DNA from: Natrinema sp. HArc-T2
GTDB taxonomy: Archaea > Halobacteriota > Halobacteria > Halobacteriales > Natrialbaceae
Length of the DNA: 64,000 nucleotides
Assembly (NCBI RefSeq): GCF_041821085.1
Contig: NZ_JBGUAZ010000001.1
Span: forward strand, 620,001-684,000
Direction: 5' to 3'
How positions within the stretch are numbered: position 1 is the first letter of the stretch; each line of letters opens with the position of its first letter. The position numbers and the translations under genes were made by a program. Below, in pieces: positions 18,223-30,441 of this stretch. The notes below the pieces were generated by a model. It was not told the origin of the DNA. It was given only the letters and a program-made list of their open reading frames with translations, and searched no databases.

Positions 18223-18285
18223 CGGACTCGAATTCGGCTCGATGAACCGCTACACTGACTTACAGCCAGCCGTATAGGAAACGCA

Positions 18286-18480
18286 ATGTCGACGCAGCTT
18301 ACGGTTTTGGCGCTTCTGACCGGGTTGGTCACCGGTGGACTGTTTCGATTTCTCAATATCCCGATCCCTGCACCGCCGGAGCTTCCCGGTCTCATGGGTA
18401 TCGTCGGGATCTATCTCGGATACAGGGTGGTCGAGTATTTCGGCGTCGGTGTCGATCTCCTCGAGACGCTCGGCCTGTAG
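18286..18480 (+). CDS. XapX-domain small membrane protein
   Basis: 64 residues with two membrane helices. The central PIPAPPELPGLMGIVGIYLGY is the XapX signature (P-x-P-A-P-P, G-x2-G-I-x-G). The family is widespread and uncharacterised; in E. coli xapX lies in the xanthosine uptake region. Its own short transcription unit here, converging with the next small gene. Confidence 0.85.
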   Translation: MSTQLTVLALLTGLVTGGLFRFLNIPIPAPPELPGLMGIVGIYLGYRVVEYFGVGVDLLETLGL

Positions 18481-18495
18481 CTCCAGAAGGCCCGG

Positions 18496-18687
18496 TTACG
18501 CTGACCGGACGCTCACCGAGAGCCGCATCGCAGCCCAGATCAACAACAGAATCGCCGCGGGTGCGAACACAGTGGCGACGAACGGCAGCAGGGTCGGTGG
18601 GAGGTAGCTATAGAGGAGAACGCCAGTCCCGACGAGCAACAAGACGAGAACCACGGGGGCTCGCCGGTCGGTTCGATCGTCGTCCAT
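18496..18687 (-). CDS. hypothetical two-helix membrane protein
   Basis: 63 residues: a short acidic N terminus (MDDDRTDRR) and two hydrophobic helices (VVLVLLLVGTGVLLYSYL and LPFVATVFAPAAILLLIWAA). No family recognised. Codon use and membrane topology look genuine, and it begins with ATG at 18687. It is convergent with the XapX gene, 15 nt apart. Confidence 0.6.
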   Translation of the reverse strand: MDDDRTDRRAPVVLVLLLVGTGVLLYSYLPPTLLPFVATVFAPAAILLLIWAAMRLSVSVRSA

Positions 18688-18771
18688 AGCGAGGACATGG
18701 TACGACGGACCTATAAACCGTTCTACTCGAGGCGTCGATCGCGCTGAAAAATCGGAATCTGAATCGCGAGG

Positions 18772-20610
18772 TTAGTAGCTTCGCACTTTCGGCTCGTAGG
18801 TCTTGTTCTCTCCCTCGAGGATGACCGGGCGATAGAAGATCGAGGGTTTGCCGTCGTCCCAGGAGACGAGCGTGTGTTTGAGCCACTCCTCGTCTTTGCG
18901 TTCCTGGTGTTCCTTGCGCCAGTGAGCGCCACGGAACTCGTCACGGACGAGCGCACCGAGTGCGATCGTCTCGGCGACGTCGATCAGGTTCCGTGTTTCG
19001 ATGGTCTGCTGGAGGTCCGTGTTGAACGTCCGCGACGGGTCGTCGACGTAGACGTCCTGATACTCTTGGCGGCACTCGCGGATGATCTCCAGCGCCTTCT
19101 TGACGCCCTCCTCGGTCCGGAAGACGTTGACGTAGTCGGTCATCGCCTGCTGGAGCTTCGCGCGGATCTCGGAGTGTTGGATGCCGTCGTCTTTGTCCAT
19201 CAGTCCGTCGACGCGCTCGCGGGCCGTCTCGACGTGTCGCTCGAGGACGCCCTCTGCATCGACGGAGACACCGCCGTCGGCGGCGACGCCGCCGCTCGTC
19301 TCGAGTCCCGCTGCGCCGGGGGCAACCGGGAACTCGGTGTCGGTTTCGTCCTCGACGTCGTCGCCGTAGCCGGTCTTGATCTCGGCCTCGCCGAGGTCGC
19401 CGCCGGCAGCGTGGTAGCCAGCGCGCCGACCGAAGACGATCAGTTCCGGCAGGGCGTTGCCGCCCAGTCGGTTGCCGCCGTGGACGGAGACACAGGCACA
19501 CTCACCGGCAGCGTAGAGGCCATCGATACAGGTCTGGCCGTTCTCGTTGACCTCGATGCCGCCCATCGCGTAGTGCTGGCCGGGTTTGACCGGCATCGGC
19601 TCGATGAGACCGTCGACACCCTCGAAGTCCTCCGCGAGGTGCAGAATGTTCTCGAGGCGGTCCATGATGCGCTCTTCGCCGAGGTGGCGCATGTCGAGGT
19701 GGACGTACTCGTCGTCGACGCCACGGCCCTCGTTGACCTCCGTGAGCTCTGCTCGAGCGACGACGTCGCGGCTGGCGAGTTCGCCGGAGTTGTTCGCGTA
19801 GCCGTGCTCGAACATGAAGCGTTCGCCCTCGTTGTTGTAGAGGATGCCACCTTCGCCACGGACACCCTCGGAGATGAGGACACCCGTCGACGGCAGCGAC
19901 GTCGGGTGGAACTGGATGAACTCCATGTCCTCGAGGGGGACGCCCGCACGATAGGCCATCGCCTGTCCGTCGCCGGTACAGGAGACGGCGTTGGTCGTGT
20001 GGTCGAACGCCTGGCCGGGGCCACCGGTCGCGAGGACGACGCCCTCGTTGGCCTTGAAGCCCTCAATCGTACCGGATTGAACGTCGTAGGCGACGACGCC
20101 GTGACACTCGCGGTCGTTGGGGTCGTCTTCGTCGGTCGTCGCCAGATCCATGACGTACCACTCGTCGTAGACCTGAATGCCGCGTTTGACGACCTGTTCG
20201 TACATCGTGTGCAGCAGGTGATGGCCGGTCTCGGCACCAGCGTAGGTCGTCCGCGGGTACGAGAGGCCACCGAACGGTCGCTGTGAGACAGTGCCGTCTT
20301 CCTCGCGGGAGAACGGCATCCCCCAGTGCTCGAGGTTGATGGTCTCTTCGGGGGCGTCCTGGGCGAGGGTCTCGACCGCCGGCGCGTCGCCGAGGTAGTC
20401 CGACCCCTTCATCGTGTCGTAGGCGTGGAGTTCCCAGTCGTCGCCTTCCTGTAAGGCGGCGTTGATGCCACCTTCCGCAGCGCCAGTGTGGCTGCGGACG
20501 GGGTGGAGCTTCGTGACCATCGCCACGTCGGCTCCCGCTTCGTGCGCTGCGACCGCGGCTCGGAGGCCGGCACCGCCGGCGCCGACCACGATAACGTCGT
20601 GTTCGTACAT
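18772..20610 (-). CDS. sdhA: succinate dehydrogenase flavoprotein subunit
   Basis: 612 residues. Oxidises succinate to fumarate in the TCA cycle, feeding electrons to SdhB. FAD-binding motif VVGAGGAGL near residue 8; His41 in RSHTGAAEGGIN is the position that carries covalent FAD; the substrate region has HGGNRLGGNALPEL. I start it at ATG 20610 (MYEHDVIVVG), 2 nt after the sdhB stop; the longer frame upstream lies within sdhB. Last gene of sdhCDBA. Confidence 0.96.
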   Translation of the reverse strand: MYEHDVIVVGAGGAGLRAAVAAHEAGADVAMVTKLHPVRSHTGAAEGGINAALQEGDDWELHAYDTMKGSDYLGDAPAVETLAQDAPEETINLEHWGMPFSREEDGTVSQRPFGGLSYPRTTYAGAETGHHLLHTMYEQVVKRGIQVYDEWYVMDLATTDEDDPNDRECHGVVAYDVQSGTIEGFKANEGVVLATGGPGQAFDHTTNAVSCTGDGQAMAYRAGVPLEDMEFIQFHPTSLPSTGVLISEGVRGEGGILYNNEGERFMFEHGYANNSGELASRDVVARAELTEVNEGRGVDDEYVHLDMRHLGEERIMDRLENILHLAEDFEGVDGLIEPMPVKPGQHYAMGGIEVNENGQTCIDGLYAAGECACVSVHGGNRLGGNALPELIVFGRRAGYHAAGGDLGEAEIKTGYGDDVEDETDTEFPVAPGAAGLETSGGVAADGGVSVDAEGVLERHVETARERVDGLMDKDDGIQHSEIRAKLQQAMTDYVNVFRTEEGVKKALEIIRECRQEYQDVYVDDPSRTFNTDLQQTIETRNLIDVAETIALGALVRDEFRGAHWRKEHQERKDEEWLKHTLVSWDDGKPSIFYRPVILEGENKTYEPKVRSY

Positions 20611-20612
20611 GA

Positions 20613-21485
20613 TTACCAGAACTTCAGGTTTTTCTTGACTGCTTCCCGCTTGAGCTCCTGAATGTGCTCGGTGAGCGGAATGTCTTTCGGACACACTTCG
20701 GTACAGGAGAACTGGGTCTGGCACCGCCAGACGCCGTGTTCCTGTTCTAAGATGCGGAGTCGGTGTTCTTTGATATCCGCTTCCTCGCGGTCGTCCATCG
20801 CGAACTTGTAGGCCTTGTTGATCGCCGCAGGGCCAAGATACTCGTTGTCGCCGGCTGCGATGTTACACGAGGACATACAGGATGCACACCAGATACAGCG
20901 CGTGGACATCTTGACCTTCTCGCGGTTTTCACGCGACTGGCGCTGTTCTTCGAGTTCGCTCGCGTCGGGCGTGTCTTCGCTCTTGAAGTACGGCTCGACG
21001 GCGTGCATCTGGTCGTAGAAGTGGTCCATATCGACGACCAGGTCCTTGACGACCTCCTGATGTGGCAGCGGCTCGATGCGGATCGGCTGCTCTAAGTCGG
21101 AGATCTGGGTCTTACAGCCCAGTCGCTGCTTGCCGTTGACGAAGAAGGCGTCGGAACCACAGACCGCCTGCCGACAGGAGTGTCGGAACGTCAGCGACGA
21201 ATCGTACTCGTCGCGGGCGTACATGACCGCGTCGAGGACGGTCATCCCCTTCTCGAAGGGAACGTGGAAGTCGTCGAATCGGGGTTCCTGTTTTGCCGCG
21301 ACCTCGGGGTCGTAGCGGAACACCTTGATGTGGACCGTCTCTCCATCGATTTCGGCCTGGCTTTCGTCACGCTCGTCGACCATGCCGCCGCCTTTTTGCT
21401 TCTCGGCTGCCGGAGACTCCGCGCCTTTCATCTCCGGGTCTTCCGGTGCTTCTTGCGTGTCGGGTTCGGCTTGTTGCGTGCTCAT
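20613..21485 (-). CDS. sdhB: succinate dehydrogenase iron-sulfur subunit
   Basis: 290 residues. Carries electrons from FAD to the membrane anchor. The [2Fe-2S] site reads CRQAVCGSDAF then C after NGKQRLG, with Asp in place of the third Cys as in E. coli SdhB. The C-terminal part has CIWCASCMSSC and CQTQFSCTEVCP for the [4Fe-4S] and [3Fe-4S] clusters. An acidic N-terminal extension of about 45 residues before the ferredoxin fold is typical of haloarchaea. One base separates it from sdhD. Confidence 0.96.
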   Translation of the reverse strand: MSTQQAEPDTQEAPEDPEMKGAESPAAEKQKGGGMVDERDESQAEIDGETVHIKVFRYDPEVAAKQEPRFDDFHVPFEKGMTVLDAVMYARDEYDSSLTFRHSCRQAVCGSDAFFVNGKQRLGCKTQISDLEQPIRIEPLPHQEVVKDLVVDMDHFYDQMHAVEPYFKSEDTPDASELEEQRQSRENREKVKMSTRCIWCASCMSSCNIAAGDNEYLGPAAINKAYKFAMDDREEADIKEHRLRILEQEHGVWRCQTQFSCTEVCPKDIPLTEHIQELKREAVKKNLKFW

Positions 21486-21486
21486 G

Positions 21487-21852
21487 TTAGATCATTTCCC
21501 CCATCACGAGTGCGACGTAGGTCCCCTGTGCGACGAGTGCGAGCCCGGCAAGGGTCAGCACCGCCAGGATGACCTTCTTCTGGGTGCCCTTGAGGCCCTG
21601 GTTGACCAGCGCGTTGTAGACGCCGTTGACGCCGTGGAACGCGGCGGTGACCAGGAACAGGACCATCGTCAGGAGGTAGCCGATGTTCTCCATTCGGGCC
21701 TGAGTACCCATGAAGGTTACCTCGTACGCGTGGTTGACGAAGTGCAGAAGGAAGAAGTGGAAGGCGAGGACGACGACGAGAAACGCCGCCGTGATTCGCT
21801 GGAAGAACCAGCCGGTCCCGCCGGGCGTAAACGAGGAGTATCGTTCTGCCAT
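21487..21852 (-). CDS. sdhD: succinate dehydrogenase membrane anchor SdhD
   Basis: 121 residues, three membrane helices (from about AAFLVVVLAFHFFLLHF, YLLTMVLFLVTAAFH and VILAVLTLAGLALVAQGTYV). Contains FHGVNGVYNAL, the counterpart of the H-x2-N-G motif of anchor subunits. Overlaps the sdhC stop by one base. Anchors the complex and helps form the quinone site. Confidence 0.9.
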   Translation of the reverse strand: MAERYSSFTPGGTGWFFQRITAAFLVVVLAFHFFLLHFVNHAYEVTFMGTQARMENIGYLLTMVLFLVTAAFHGVNGVYNALVNQGLKGTQKKVILAVLTLAGLALVAQGTYVALVMGEMI

Positions 21853-22277
21853 TAGAGACTCACCCCCGTCAGGAAGGTCGGGACGCTGGCGACGGTGATC
21901 GCACCCGTCAGCACCAACGAGGCGTAGAAACTCTTGTCCTGTGCCTCGAGTCCGACGCCCAGATCGACCATCAGCAGGCGGAGGCCGTTCAAGATGTGGA
22001 AGACGGCCACCGCGAGCAGGCCGATCTCGAGCAGCCGGATGAGGAACAGGCTCTCGAGTCCCTGCAGCGTCGTGGTGTAGACGTCCGTTTCGCTCATGAT
22101 TGCCGCTTCGTTACCGGCTGCGCCGAGAGAAGTGCTCAGCACGGAAATGTGGGTAAACAGGTAGCCGATCAGGATCCATCCGGTGAACTTGTGGAAGATC
22201 CATGCCCACATCCCGGCCGAGAACTCCTTCCAGCGCCCGAAGTCCTCGACGAGACCGCGATTGTAAGACTGACTCAT
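21852..22277 (-). CDS. sdhC: succinate dehydrogenase cytochrome b subunit SdhC
   Basis: 141 residues from ATG 22277 ([14 protein letters not shown]); an upstream in-frame start adding 20 residues is possible but adds no family sequence. Three membrane helices. His94 in [16 protein letters not shown] is the heme b ligand position, and [15 protein letters not shown] is characteristic of the first helix. First gene of the operon sdhC-D-B-A; an AT-rich AGATAAAAGTAAC at about 22315-22327 may be its promoter. Confidence 0.9.
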   Translation of the reverse strand: MSQSYNRGLVEDFGRWKEFSAGMWAWIFHKFTGWILIGYLFTHISVLSTSLGAAGNEAAIMSETDVYTTTLQGLESLFLIRLLEIGLLAVAVFHILNGLRLLMVDLGVGLEAQDKSFYASLVLTGAITVASVPTFLTGVSL

Positions 22278-22470
22278 ACGCTCATGTGGTCCGTTAGACC
22301 GCGGGGGTATAGAAGTTACTTTTATCTTGTCAGCCACCGCCTCAGTGCATCACTGACGTGACAGAACTGAAACTCGTTTTTGACTGGTCACCGAATCGGT
22401 TCGGGTCAGTACGACCGCCGCGTTACCCGTGGTGTGTGTGAGCGCTGTCCCAAAGCGCTCAGCCGCGATC

Positions 22471-23553
22471 TCAGAGTTCCGACCGAGACCGCTCGGTCGT
22501 CCGCTCTCGCTCGAGCGCGGTGAGCGTATCCGGCGAGAGGCCGACCAGATGGCAGAGCGGATTCCCCGGGTAGACGACGGGGTTCTCGAGGACGCCGACG
22601 ATGAGGCCGGTAAACGGCGCTTCGACGGTGACGATGTCTTCTTCTTCTTTGAACGGGTTGGTGATGGCACAGATCACTTCGCCTTCCTCGACGAGCGCAC
22701 CGCGACCGCGTTTCATGTCGACGATACCGCCGGCGTCGGCGCGGAGCCAGGTCTTCTCGTCGTCGGTGTCGATGACGGTCCGCCAGCCGGGCCAGTGGAC
22801 CGACGACTCCCGGTGGAGGCCGAACTCGGCGAGCACGCTCGCGACGCCGGTGAGCGCGCGATCGATCAGCCGGCGCTGGAAGCGGTGGGCTTCGCCCATC
22901 TCGACGGTGATCGTGGGGATACCGGCTTCGCTGGCTTCGCGGCGCAGCGTTCCGGACGGGCCCTCGCCCGCGATGATAACGTTCGAACTGAACGCGTTGG
23001 CGAGTCTGGAAACGTCCGGTCGCTCCATGTTGCCCCGAACGTGGAGCATGTTCGTCCGCCCGCGTGTCGACGTGTGGAAGTCGACGCCGAGGTCACAGGG
23101 TTCGATGAAGTTCGTGAAGATCTGGTGGGCCATCCGTCTGGCGCTGGTCGACCCCTCGCGGCCGGGGAACGACCGGTTTAAGTCCCGGTCGTAGATCGGC
23201 AGATACCGTTCCTGTGCGATGAAGCCGGGGACGTTCATCACGGGCAGACAGACCAGCGTCCCGTGGAGGATCGAGTGATCCCAGTCGTGGGCGACCTCGC
23301 GGACGACTTCGATGCCGTTGAGTTCGTCGCCGTGGGCCGCCGCCGAGAGAAAGACCGTCGGCCCTGGGTGTTCGCCGTTGATCACCGTGACGGGAATCCT
23401 GACCGGATCCCCGAGATACGTTTCGCTGATCCCATACCGGATGTTCGCCGACTCGCCGGGATCGACGCGCCCGCCGTTGTACGTAAACGGCTCGTTCGTC
23501 ACGTCGGTTTCGTGTCCGTCGTCGGGCGGTTCGGTCGCCGTATCGTCGCTCAT
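22471..23553 (-). CDS. succinylglutamate desuccinylase/aspartoacylase family deacylase
   Basis: 360 residues. M14-type zinc deacylase. Zinc ligands His74 and Glu77 in SAAAHGDELNGIEV, a further His in GVDFHTSTRGRTN, and a catalytic Glu in ITVEMGEAHRFQ. The C-terminal about 100 residues form the beta domain (GGIVDMKRGRGALVEEGEVI). The true substrate is unknown; no arginine or aspartate catabolic genes lie nearby. Stands alone between sdhC and the GNAT gene. Confidence 0.9.
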   Translation of the reverse strand: MSDDTATEPPDDGHETDVTNEPFTYNGGRVDPGESANIRYGISETYLGDPVRIPVTVINGEHPGPTVFLSAAAHGDELNGIEVVREVAHDWDHSILHGTLVCLPVMNVPGFIAQERYLPIYDRDLNRSFPGREGSTSARRMAHQIFTNFIEPCDLGVDFHTSTRGRTNMLHVRGNMERPDVSRLANAFSSNVIIAGEGPSGTLRREASEAGIPTITVEMGEAHRFQRRLIDRALTGVASVLAEFGLHRESSVHWPGWRTVIDTDDEKTWLRADAGGIVDMKRGRGALVEEGEVICAITNPFKEEEDIVTVEAPFTGLIVGVLENPVVYPGNPLCHLVGLSPDTLTALERERTTERSRSEL

Positions 23554-23760
23554 AGAAAGTTCTCCGGGGGCATCACCGTGAATCTTCCCCCTTGGCTATC
23601 GCTCGAGGAGACTGTGTATCGTCTCTGAAAGTCGTCGTTGACTGGTTCTCGGGCCGTTTCGTGTCACTTTCGCGGCGAACGCCGAGTTCGTTCGAACAAC
23701 GGATAGCAGAATCTGGGGTTGTGGGCATACGTTTTGTATCATGCCGTGCTATGGTCACCC

Positions 23761-24516
23761 ATGGAAATTCGAGAGGCGACCGAATCGGATGCCGAAGCGA
23801 TTCGCACCATCGCACACGACTCGCTCAACTCTACGTACACGGCGTTTCTCGCCGAAGAGACGATCGACGATGCGATCGAGCAATGGTACGGTAATTCGTT
23901 CGTCGACGATCTCGACGACGACCGCGTGGTCTTTCTGGTCGTCGAAGACGATGACGACGAGATCGTCGCCTTCTCCCAGAGCGAACTGATCGGCCAACAG
24001 ACACACACCGGCCATCTCCTCTGGTTGCACGTCCATCCCGACCACCGTGACGGCGGTACCGGCGTCCGACTCCTCGTTCGAACCCGCGAGACGCTGCTCG
24101 AGAAGGGCGCCGACGAGATCCAGTGTTTCGTGCTCGAGGACAACGAGGTCGGCAACGAGTTCTACCGCACTCACGGCTTCGAGCAGGCCGGCCAGCGCGA
24201 GATCGAGATCGGCTCGGAGACGTTCACGGAGAACGTCTACGTCGAAAGCGACCTCGAGGGCGACGGCGAGTGGGGTGCGATCGACGAGGTCACGGTCGAC
24301 GGTGAGACGGTCTACGTGAGCTACGGTGAAGCGGCCCGTGGTTCGAAGGCACCGTTTTACACGGCCTACCGGACCGAAGACCGGGACGAACGCTACGCCT
24401 GGCTCTGTGGGAACTGTGACTCGATCGATAACGCGATGGACGCGATGGGACGGATCGAGTGTAACAACTGCGGGAACCGGCGGAAAGCGACCCGGTGGGA
24501 CTCCGCACACCTCTAG
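23761..24516 (+). CDS. GNAT acetyltransferase with C-terminal zinc ribbon
   Basis: 252 residues from ATG 23761 (MEIREATESDAEAIRT, the classical GNAT opening); a longer upstream frame has no GNAT similarity. Acetyl-CoA site region around LHVHPDHRDGGTGVRLL. After about residue 150 a second domain follows and ends in a zinc ribbon, CGNC then CNNC 28 residues later, ending RRKATRWDSAHL. This two-domain form is known in haloarchaea (I recall DUF5816). The acceptor substrate is unknown. Confidence 0.88.
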   Translation: MEIREATESDAEAIRTIAHDSLNSTYTAFLAEETIDDAIEQWYGNSFVDDLDDDRVVFLVVEDDDDEIVAFSQSELIGQQTHTGHLLWLHVHPDHRDGGTGVRLLVRTRETLLEKGADEIQCFVLEDNEVGNEFYRTHGFEQAGQREIEIGSETFTENVYVESDLEGDGEWGAIDEVTVDGETVYVSYGEAARGSKAPFYTAYRTEDRDERYAWLCGNCDSIDNAMDAMGRIECNNCGNRRKATRWDSAHL

Positions 24517-24842
24517 ACAACGTCGAATTCGGTTCTCACCGTCGTTCGTGCGATGGCTACTCGGTGCCGTGACCGACCGTAACGAGTGTCTATCCGGTCC
24601 GTACGGTTGCCTTTCAGCTGTTTGAATCGCGTTACCACCTGCTTCGCTCTCAATCGGTTCGGAAGGCGGCCTGGGACGGATTCCGTGCCGAAACACCAAC
24701 TGTCACTGCTGTTGTGATGACTGCCTGCCGTCTGTTGTCCCCGCATTACAATTGGTCGACCCGTCGATGCGAGGTGTACGTGGGTCACTCTCGGCTGCAC
24801 CGCCGGATGACTATGGGTGTCTCGTCGGGGTGAGTACGTCGA
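24517..24842. other. 326-nt gap, nothing recognised
   Basis: Between the GNAT and flippase genes. No credible reading frame, no tRNA, no repeat copy. Presumably holds the flippase promoter, but no clear TATA box stands out. Confidence 0.5.
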
Positions 24843-26312
24843 ATGAACAGGGAAGATCACATCGTTCACGGCTTCAAGGCAACGCTCGTTGCGCGCGCGG
24901 TCTACATGCTTTCAAGCGCGCTTCTAATGTTCGTACTGGCGCGGTTCCTCCTCGATCCGAACGGATACGGCACGCTGTACTGGGCGATCGGGGTGCTGGC
25001 CATTATCCAGCTCTTTGCCGATCTCGGTCTCTCGCGATCCGTCGCTCGGTATCTCTCCGAGTATCGCGAGACGGATCCGGGACAGGTGCCGTATCTCCTC
25101 AAGACGACGGTCGCGGCTAAACTCGTCTTGATCACGTTCATCGCGTACGTGCTGTTGCTCTACCACGAGTGGATCGCGACCGCGCTCGGCGAACCGGAGG
25201 CGATCCCCTTTCTCGCCGCGGGCGTCCTCTATCTCGTCGCTTTTTCGTTTAGTACCTTCTCGCAAGTGGCGTTTCAGGGCTTCAACCACCTCGGCTACAG
25301 CGCCATCGTGCAGGCGATCAGCGGCGCGGGACGGCTGATATTTGCTGTCGCGTTCGTCCTCGCTGGCCTCGGCGCGCTCGGTGCGTTTTTCGGATACATC
25401 GTCGGCTACGCACTCGCCGGCGTCATCGGCATTGGGATCCTCTACTACGGGTTCTACAGACAGTACGATCCAGCCGACGAGTACGAGGAGGGGCTCTCGA
25501 GACGGCTGCTCGAGTACAGCGTGCCGCTGACAGCAACCCAGAGTGCGAACGTCATCGACAAGCAGATCGACATCGTCCTGGTCGGACTCTTCCTCAACCC
25601 GGCTGCAGTCGCGTTCTACACACTTGCAAAGCAAATTTCGGATTTCGTCCTCGCACCCGCCGCGTCGCTTGGCTTTACCATCTCGCCGAACTTCGGCGAA
25701 CAGAAGGCCGCGGGCGAACTCGAGAAGGCCAGACGGATCTACGAGACCTCGCTGACGAACGTGTTGTTGCTCTACATTCCGGCAGCGGTCGGGCTCGCGA
25801 TCGTCGCGGGGCCGTTCCTGACAATGGTCTTCGGGACCGATTACGCGGCGGCGGTGCCGGTGTTGCAGGTGCTTGCAGGCTTCGTCGTGTTGCAGGCGAT
25901 CACGAACCTGACCAGTGACAGTTTGGATTATCTGGGGCGTGCTCGAGCGCGTGCCATCGCCAAAGGCGCAACGGCGGTCGCTAATTTCGGGCTGAACATC
26001 CTGTTGATTCCGTGGATCGGCGTCGTCGGTGCGGCGATCGCGACGGTCGCGACACATACGGTGTACGTGGCGGTGAACCTCTATGTCGTCCACACCGAAC
26101 TCGATTTGAACGTCGTCCGGCTTGCCCGCACGACGGGCCTGATCTGTGCGATTACTGGCGTGATGGCGGTCGCCGTCTTGCTCGTGACGCCGCTTGTCTC
26201 GAGTCTGTTCATGTTGGGTGGTGCGATCGCCATCGGTGCGATCACCTGGGCGCTGCTCGCGGTGGTCAGCGGGCTGGTCGATCCGGGACAGGTGCGGTCA
26301 GTGATTAGTTAA
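24843..26312 (+). CDS. polysaccharide/lipid-linked oligosaccharide flippase
   Basis: 489 residues, about 12-14 membrane helices spread along the chain; Wzx/MVF-type oligosaccharide flippase superfamily. The N terminus (HGFKATLVARAVYMLSSALL) and the loop QVAFQGFNHLGYSAIVQA are typical. In haloarchaea such proteins (AglR-like) are tied to moving dolichol-linked glycans for N-glycosylation of S-layer and pilin proteins, but no glycosyltransferase lies beside it here, so the cargo is open. Confidence 0.9.
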   Translation: MNREDHIVHGFKATLVARAVYMLSSALLMFVLARFLLDPNGYGTLYWAIGVLAIIQLFADLGLSRSVARYLSEYRETDPGQVPYLLKTTVAAKLVLITFIAYVLLLYHEWIATALGEPEAIPFLAAGVLYLVAFSFSTFSQVAFQGFNHLGYSAIVQAISGAGRLIFAVAFVLAGLGALGAFFGYIVGYALAGVIGIGILYYGFYRQYDPADEYEEGLSRRLLEYSVPLTATQSANVIDKQIDIVLVGLFLNPAAVAFYTLAKQISDFVLAPAASLGFTISPNFGEQKAAGELEKARRIYETSLTNVLLLYIPAAVGLAIVAGPFLTMVFGTDYAAAVPVLQVLAGFVVLQAITNLTSDSLDYLGRARARAIAKGATAVANFGLNILLIPWIGVVGAAIATVATHTVYVAVNLYVVHTELDLNVVRLARTTGLICAITGVMAVAVLLVTPLVSSLFMLGGAIAIGAITWALLAVVSGLVDPGQVRSVIS

Positions 26313-26367
26313 TAGTCATGTCTGCTACGATAGCGCGTGGCCCTGTGTGAGTCGCCTGAACTGCCAA

Positions 26368-26375
26368 TACTTATC
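26368..26375 (+). promoter_or_regulatory. TATA-like box of the ATP-grasp gene
   Basis: TACTTATC centred 27 nt upstream of ATG 26399, the spacing of a leaderless haloarchaeal transcript. Confidence 0.45.
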
Positions 26376-26398
26376 CGACGGGTGGGAGTCTAGCCTGT

Positions 26399-27742
26399 AT
26401 GACCGGTGCAGATCCCGTAACTGTCGGGGTATTGAGTCTTCATACGAGCAAGGAAACGAAAGCAATTCTCAACGCCGTCGAGGATCTCGGACACGACACT
26501 GAGTGGCTTCGCGCGGAAAACACGTCGATCAGCGTCACCGACGGCAGTCCCGTTCTCGATCCCGAGGTCGACGTGATCGCAAACCGGATGTTGCTCTCGA
26601 ATACCGAACAGCCCGCCGAGGAACTGGGTCTCGCGAACACGTTCTCCCAGCTGGTGCCGACGCTCAACGAGCCGGATTCGGTGCTGACCGCGATCCACAA
26701 GCTCTCGACGGCGACCGCACTCGCGGGGAACGACGTCCGGACGCCCGATGTCACACTTGCGCTAAGCGGCGATCAATTGAATGCCGCACGGAGTCGGTAC
26801 GGTGAGGAGGCGGTCTACAAGACGGCGATCGGCACCCACGGCGGCGGGACGTGGAAGGTCGGCCCCGACGATCCGATCAATGCCAAGGTCGGCAACCGGT
26901 ATGCGTTCCTGCAGGAACTGGTCGATCAGGAAGACGTCCGCCACCGCGATCTGCGCGTCTACGTCGTCGGCGGCGAGGTCGTCGCCGCGATGTATCGCTA
27001 CGCGCCGGACAACGATTGGCGAACCAACGTCGCACTCGGCGGCTCCGTCGAAAACGCGACCGACGACCTCCCCGAGGAGGCTGCCGAGATGGCCCAGCGC
27101 GCAGCTGACATCGTCGATCTCGACTACGCCGGTGTCGACCTCGTCGAGGGCGACGACGGCTGGTACGTCCTCGAGGTAAACCCCACCGCCGGCTTCAAGG
27201 GGCTCTACGAGGCGACACAGGTCAGCCCCGCACCCTACATCGCCAAACTGGCGATCGAACGTGCCGGCGGCGAGGTCGACGACGGTCGCGTGCGAGACCT
27301 CTCGAACGTTCTCGACGACTCCCGGCCGACGGCCCAGCCGACGGAAGCGATCGCACAGGACACCGAACCAGCCGTGATCGGCTACACCGAGGAGGTCGTC
27401 CTCTCTGGCACGAGCGGGTCGAAATCGGTACTGGCCAAATCCGACACCGGCGCGACGCGGACGAGCATCGACACGAGCCTCGCCGCCGACATCGGTGCCG
27501 GACCGATCAAATCCATCACCCGGATCCGCTCCGGCAGCAGCAAGCAGGCCAAGAGCCGACCGGTTGTCGACGTCGTCGTCGGCGTCGGCGGTAACCAACA
27601 CACCGTCACGGCAAGCGTCGAGGATCGCGGTCACATGGACTATCCCGTCCTGCTTGGTCGAGATATCCTCGAAAACTATCAAGTAGATGTTAGCCGACGC
27701 ATCGACAGCGACGTGGCCGATACCCCCGAAGAAGAAGAGTAA
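26399..27742 (+). CDS. RimK-type ATP-grasp ligase fused to retropepsin-like domain
   Basis: 447 residues. Residues 1 to about 290 are an ATP-grasp carboxylate-amine ligase: the glycine-rich loop IGTHGGGTWKVG binds phosphate and VLEVNPTAGFKGL carries the Glu and Asn metal ligands. Residues about 320-430 match the RimK-associated putative ATP-dependent zinc protease family, now seen as retropepsin-like: AKSDTGATRTSIDTS supplies the D-T-G-A motif. In many bacteria the two are separate neighbouring genes. Substrate unknown; a peptide-tail or osmolyte-related role is conjecture. Confidence 0.88.
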   Translation: MTGADPVTVGVLSLHTSKETKAILNAVEDLGHDTEWLRAENTSISVTDGSPVLDPEVDVIANRMLLSNTEQPAEELGLANTFSQLVPTLNEPDSVLTAIHKLSTATALAGNDVRTPDVTLALSGDQLNAARSRYGEEAVYKTAIGTHGGGTWKVGPDDPINAKVGNRYAFLQELVDQEDVRHRDLRVYVVGGEVVAAMYRYAPDNDWRTNVALGGSVENATDDLPEEAAEMAQRAADIVDLDYAGVDLVEGDDGWYVLEVNPTAGFKGLYEATQVSPAPYIAKLAIERAGGEVDDGRVRDLSNVLDDSRPTAQPTEAIAQDTEPAVIGYTEEVVLSGTSGSKSVLAKSDTGATRTSIDTSLAADIGAGPIKSITRIRSGSSKQAKSRPVVDVVVGVGGNQHTVTASVEDRGHMDYPVLLGRDILENYQVDVSRRIDSDVADTPEEEE

Positions 27743-30358
<2,616 letters not shown>

Positions 30359-30441
30359 CCGAGCCGCAGCGATCGTCCGGCGGACGGTTGCAGTGACGGT
30401 GGCCGTTCCGCGGCGGGATCGCTATCCGTCGTCCGTGCCGG

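Noticed and set aside
18874-20286. 470-codon plus-strand frame opposite sdhA
   Set aside because: Antisense shadow of sdhA.
20613-21485. Asp replacing a Cys in the [2Fe-2S] motif of SdhB
   Set aside because: At first looks like a lost ligand, but E. coli SdhB has Asp at the same position; this is normal.
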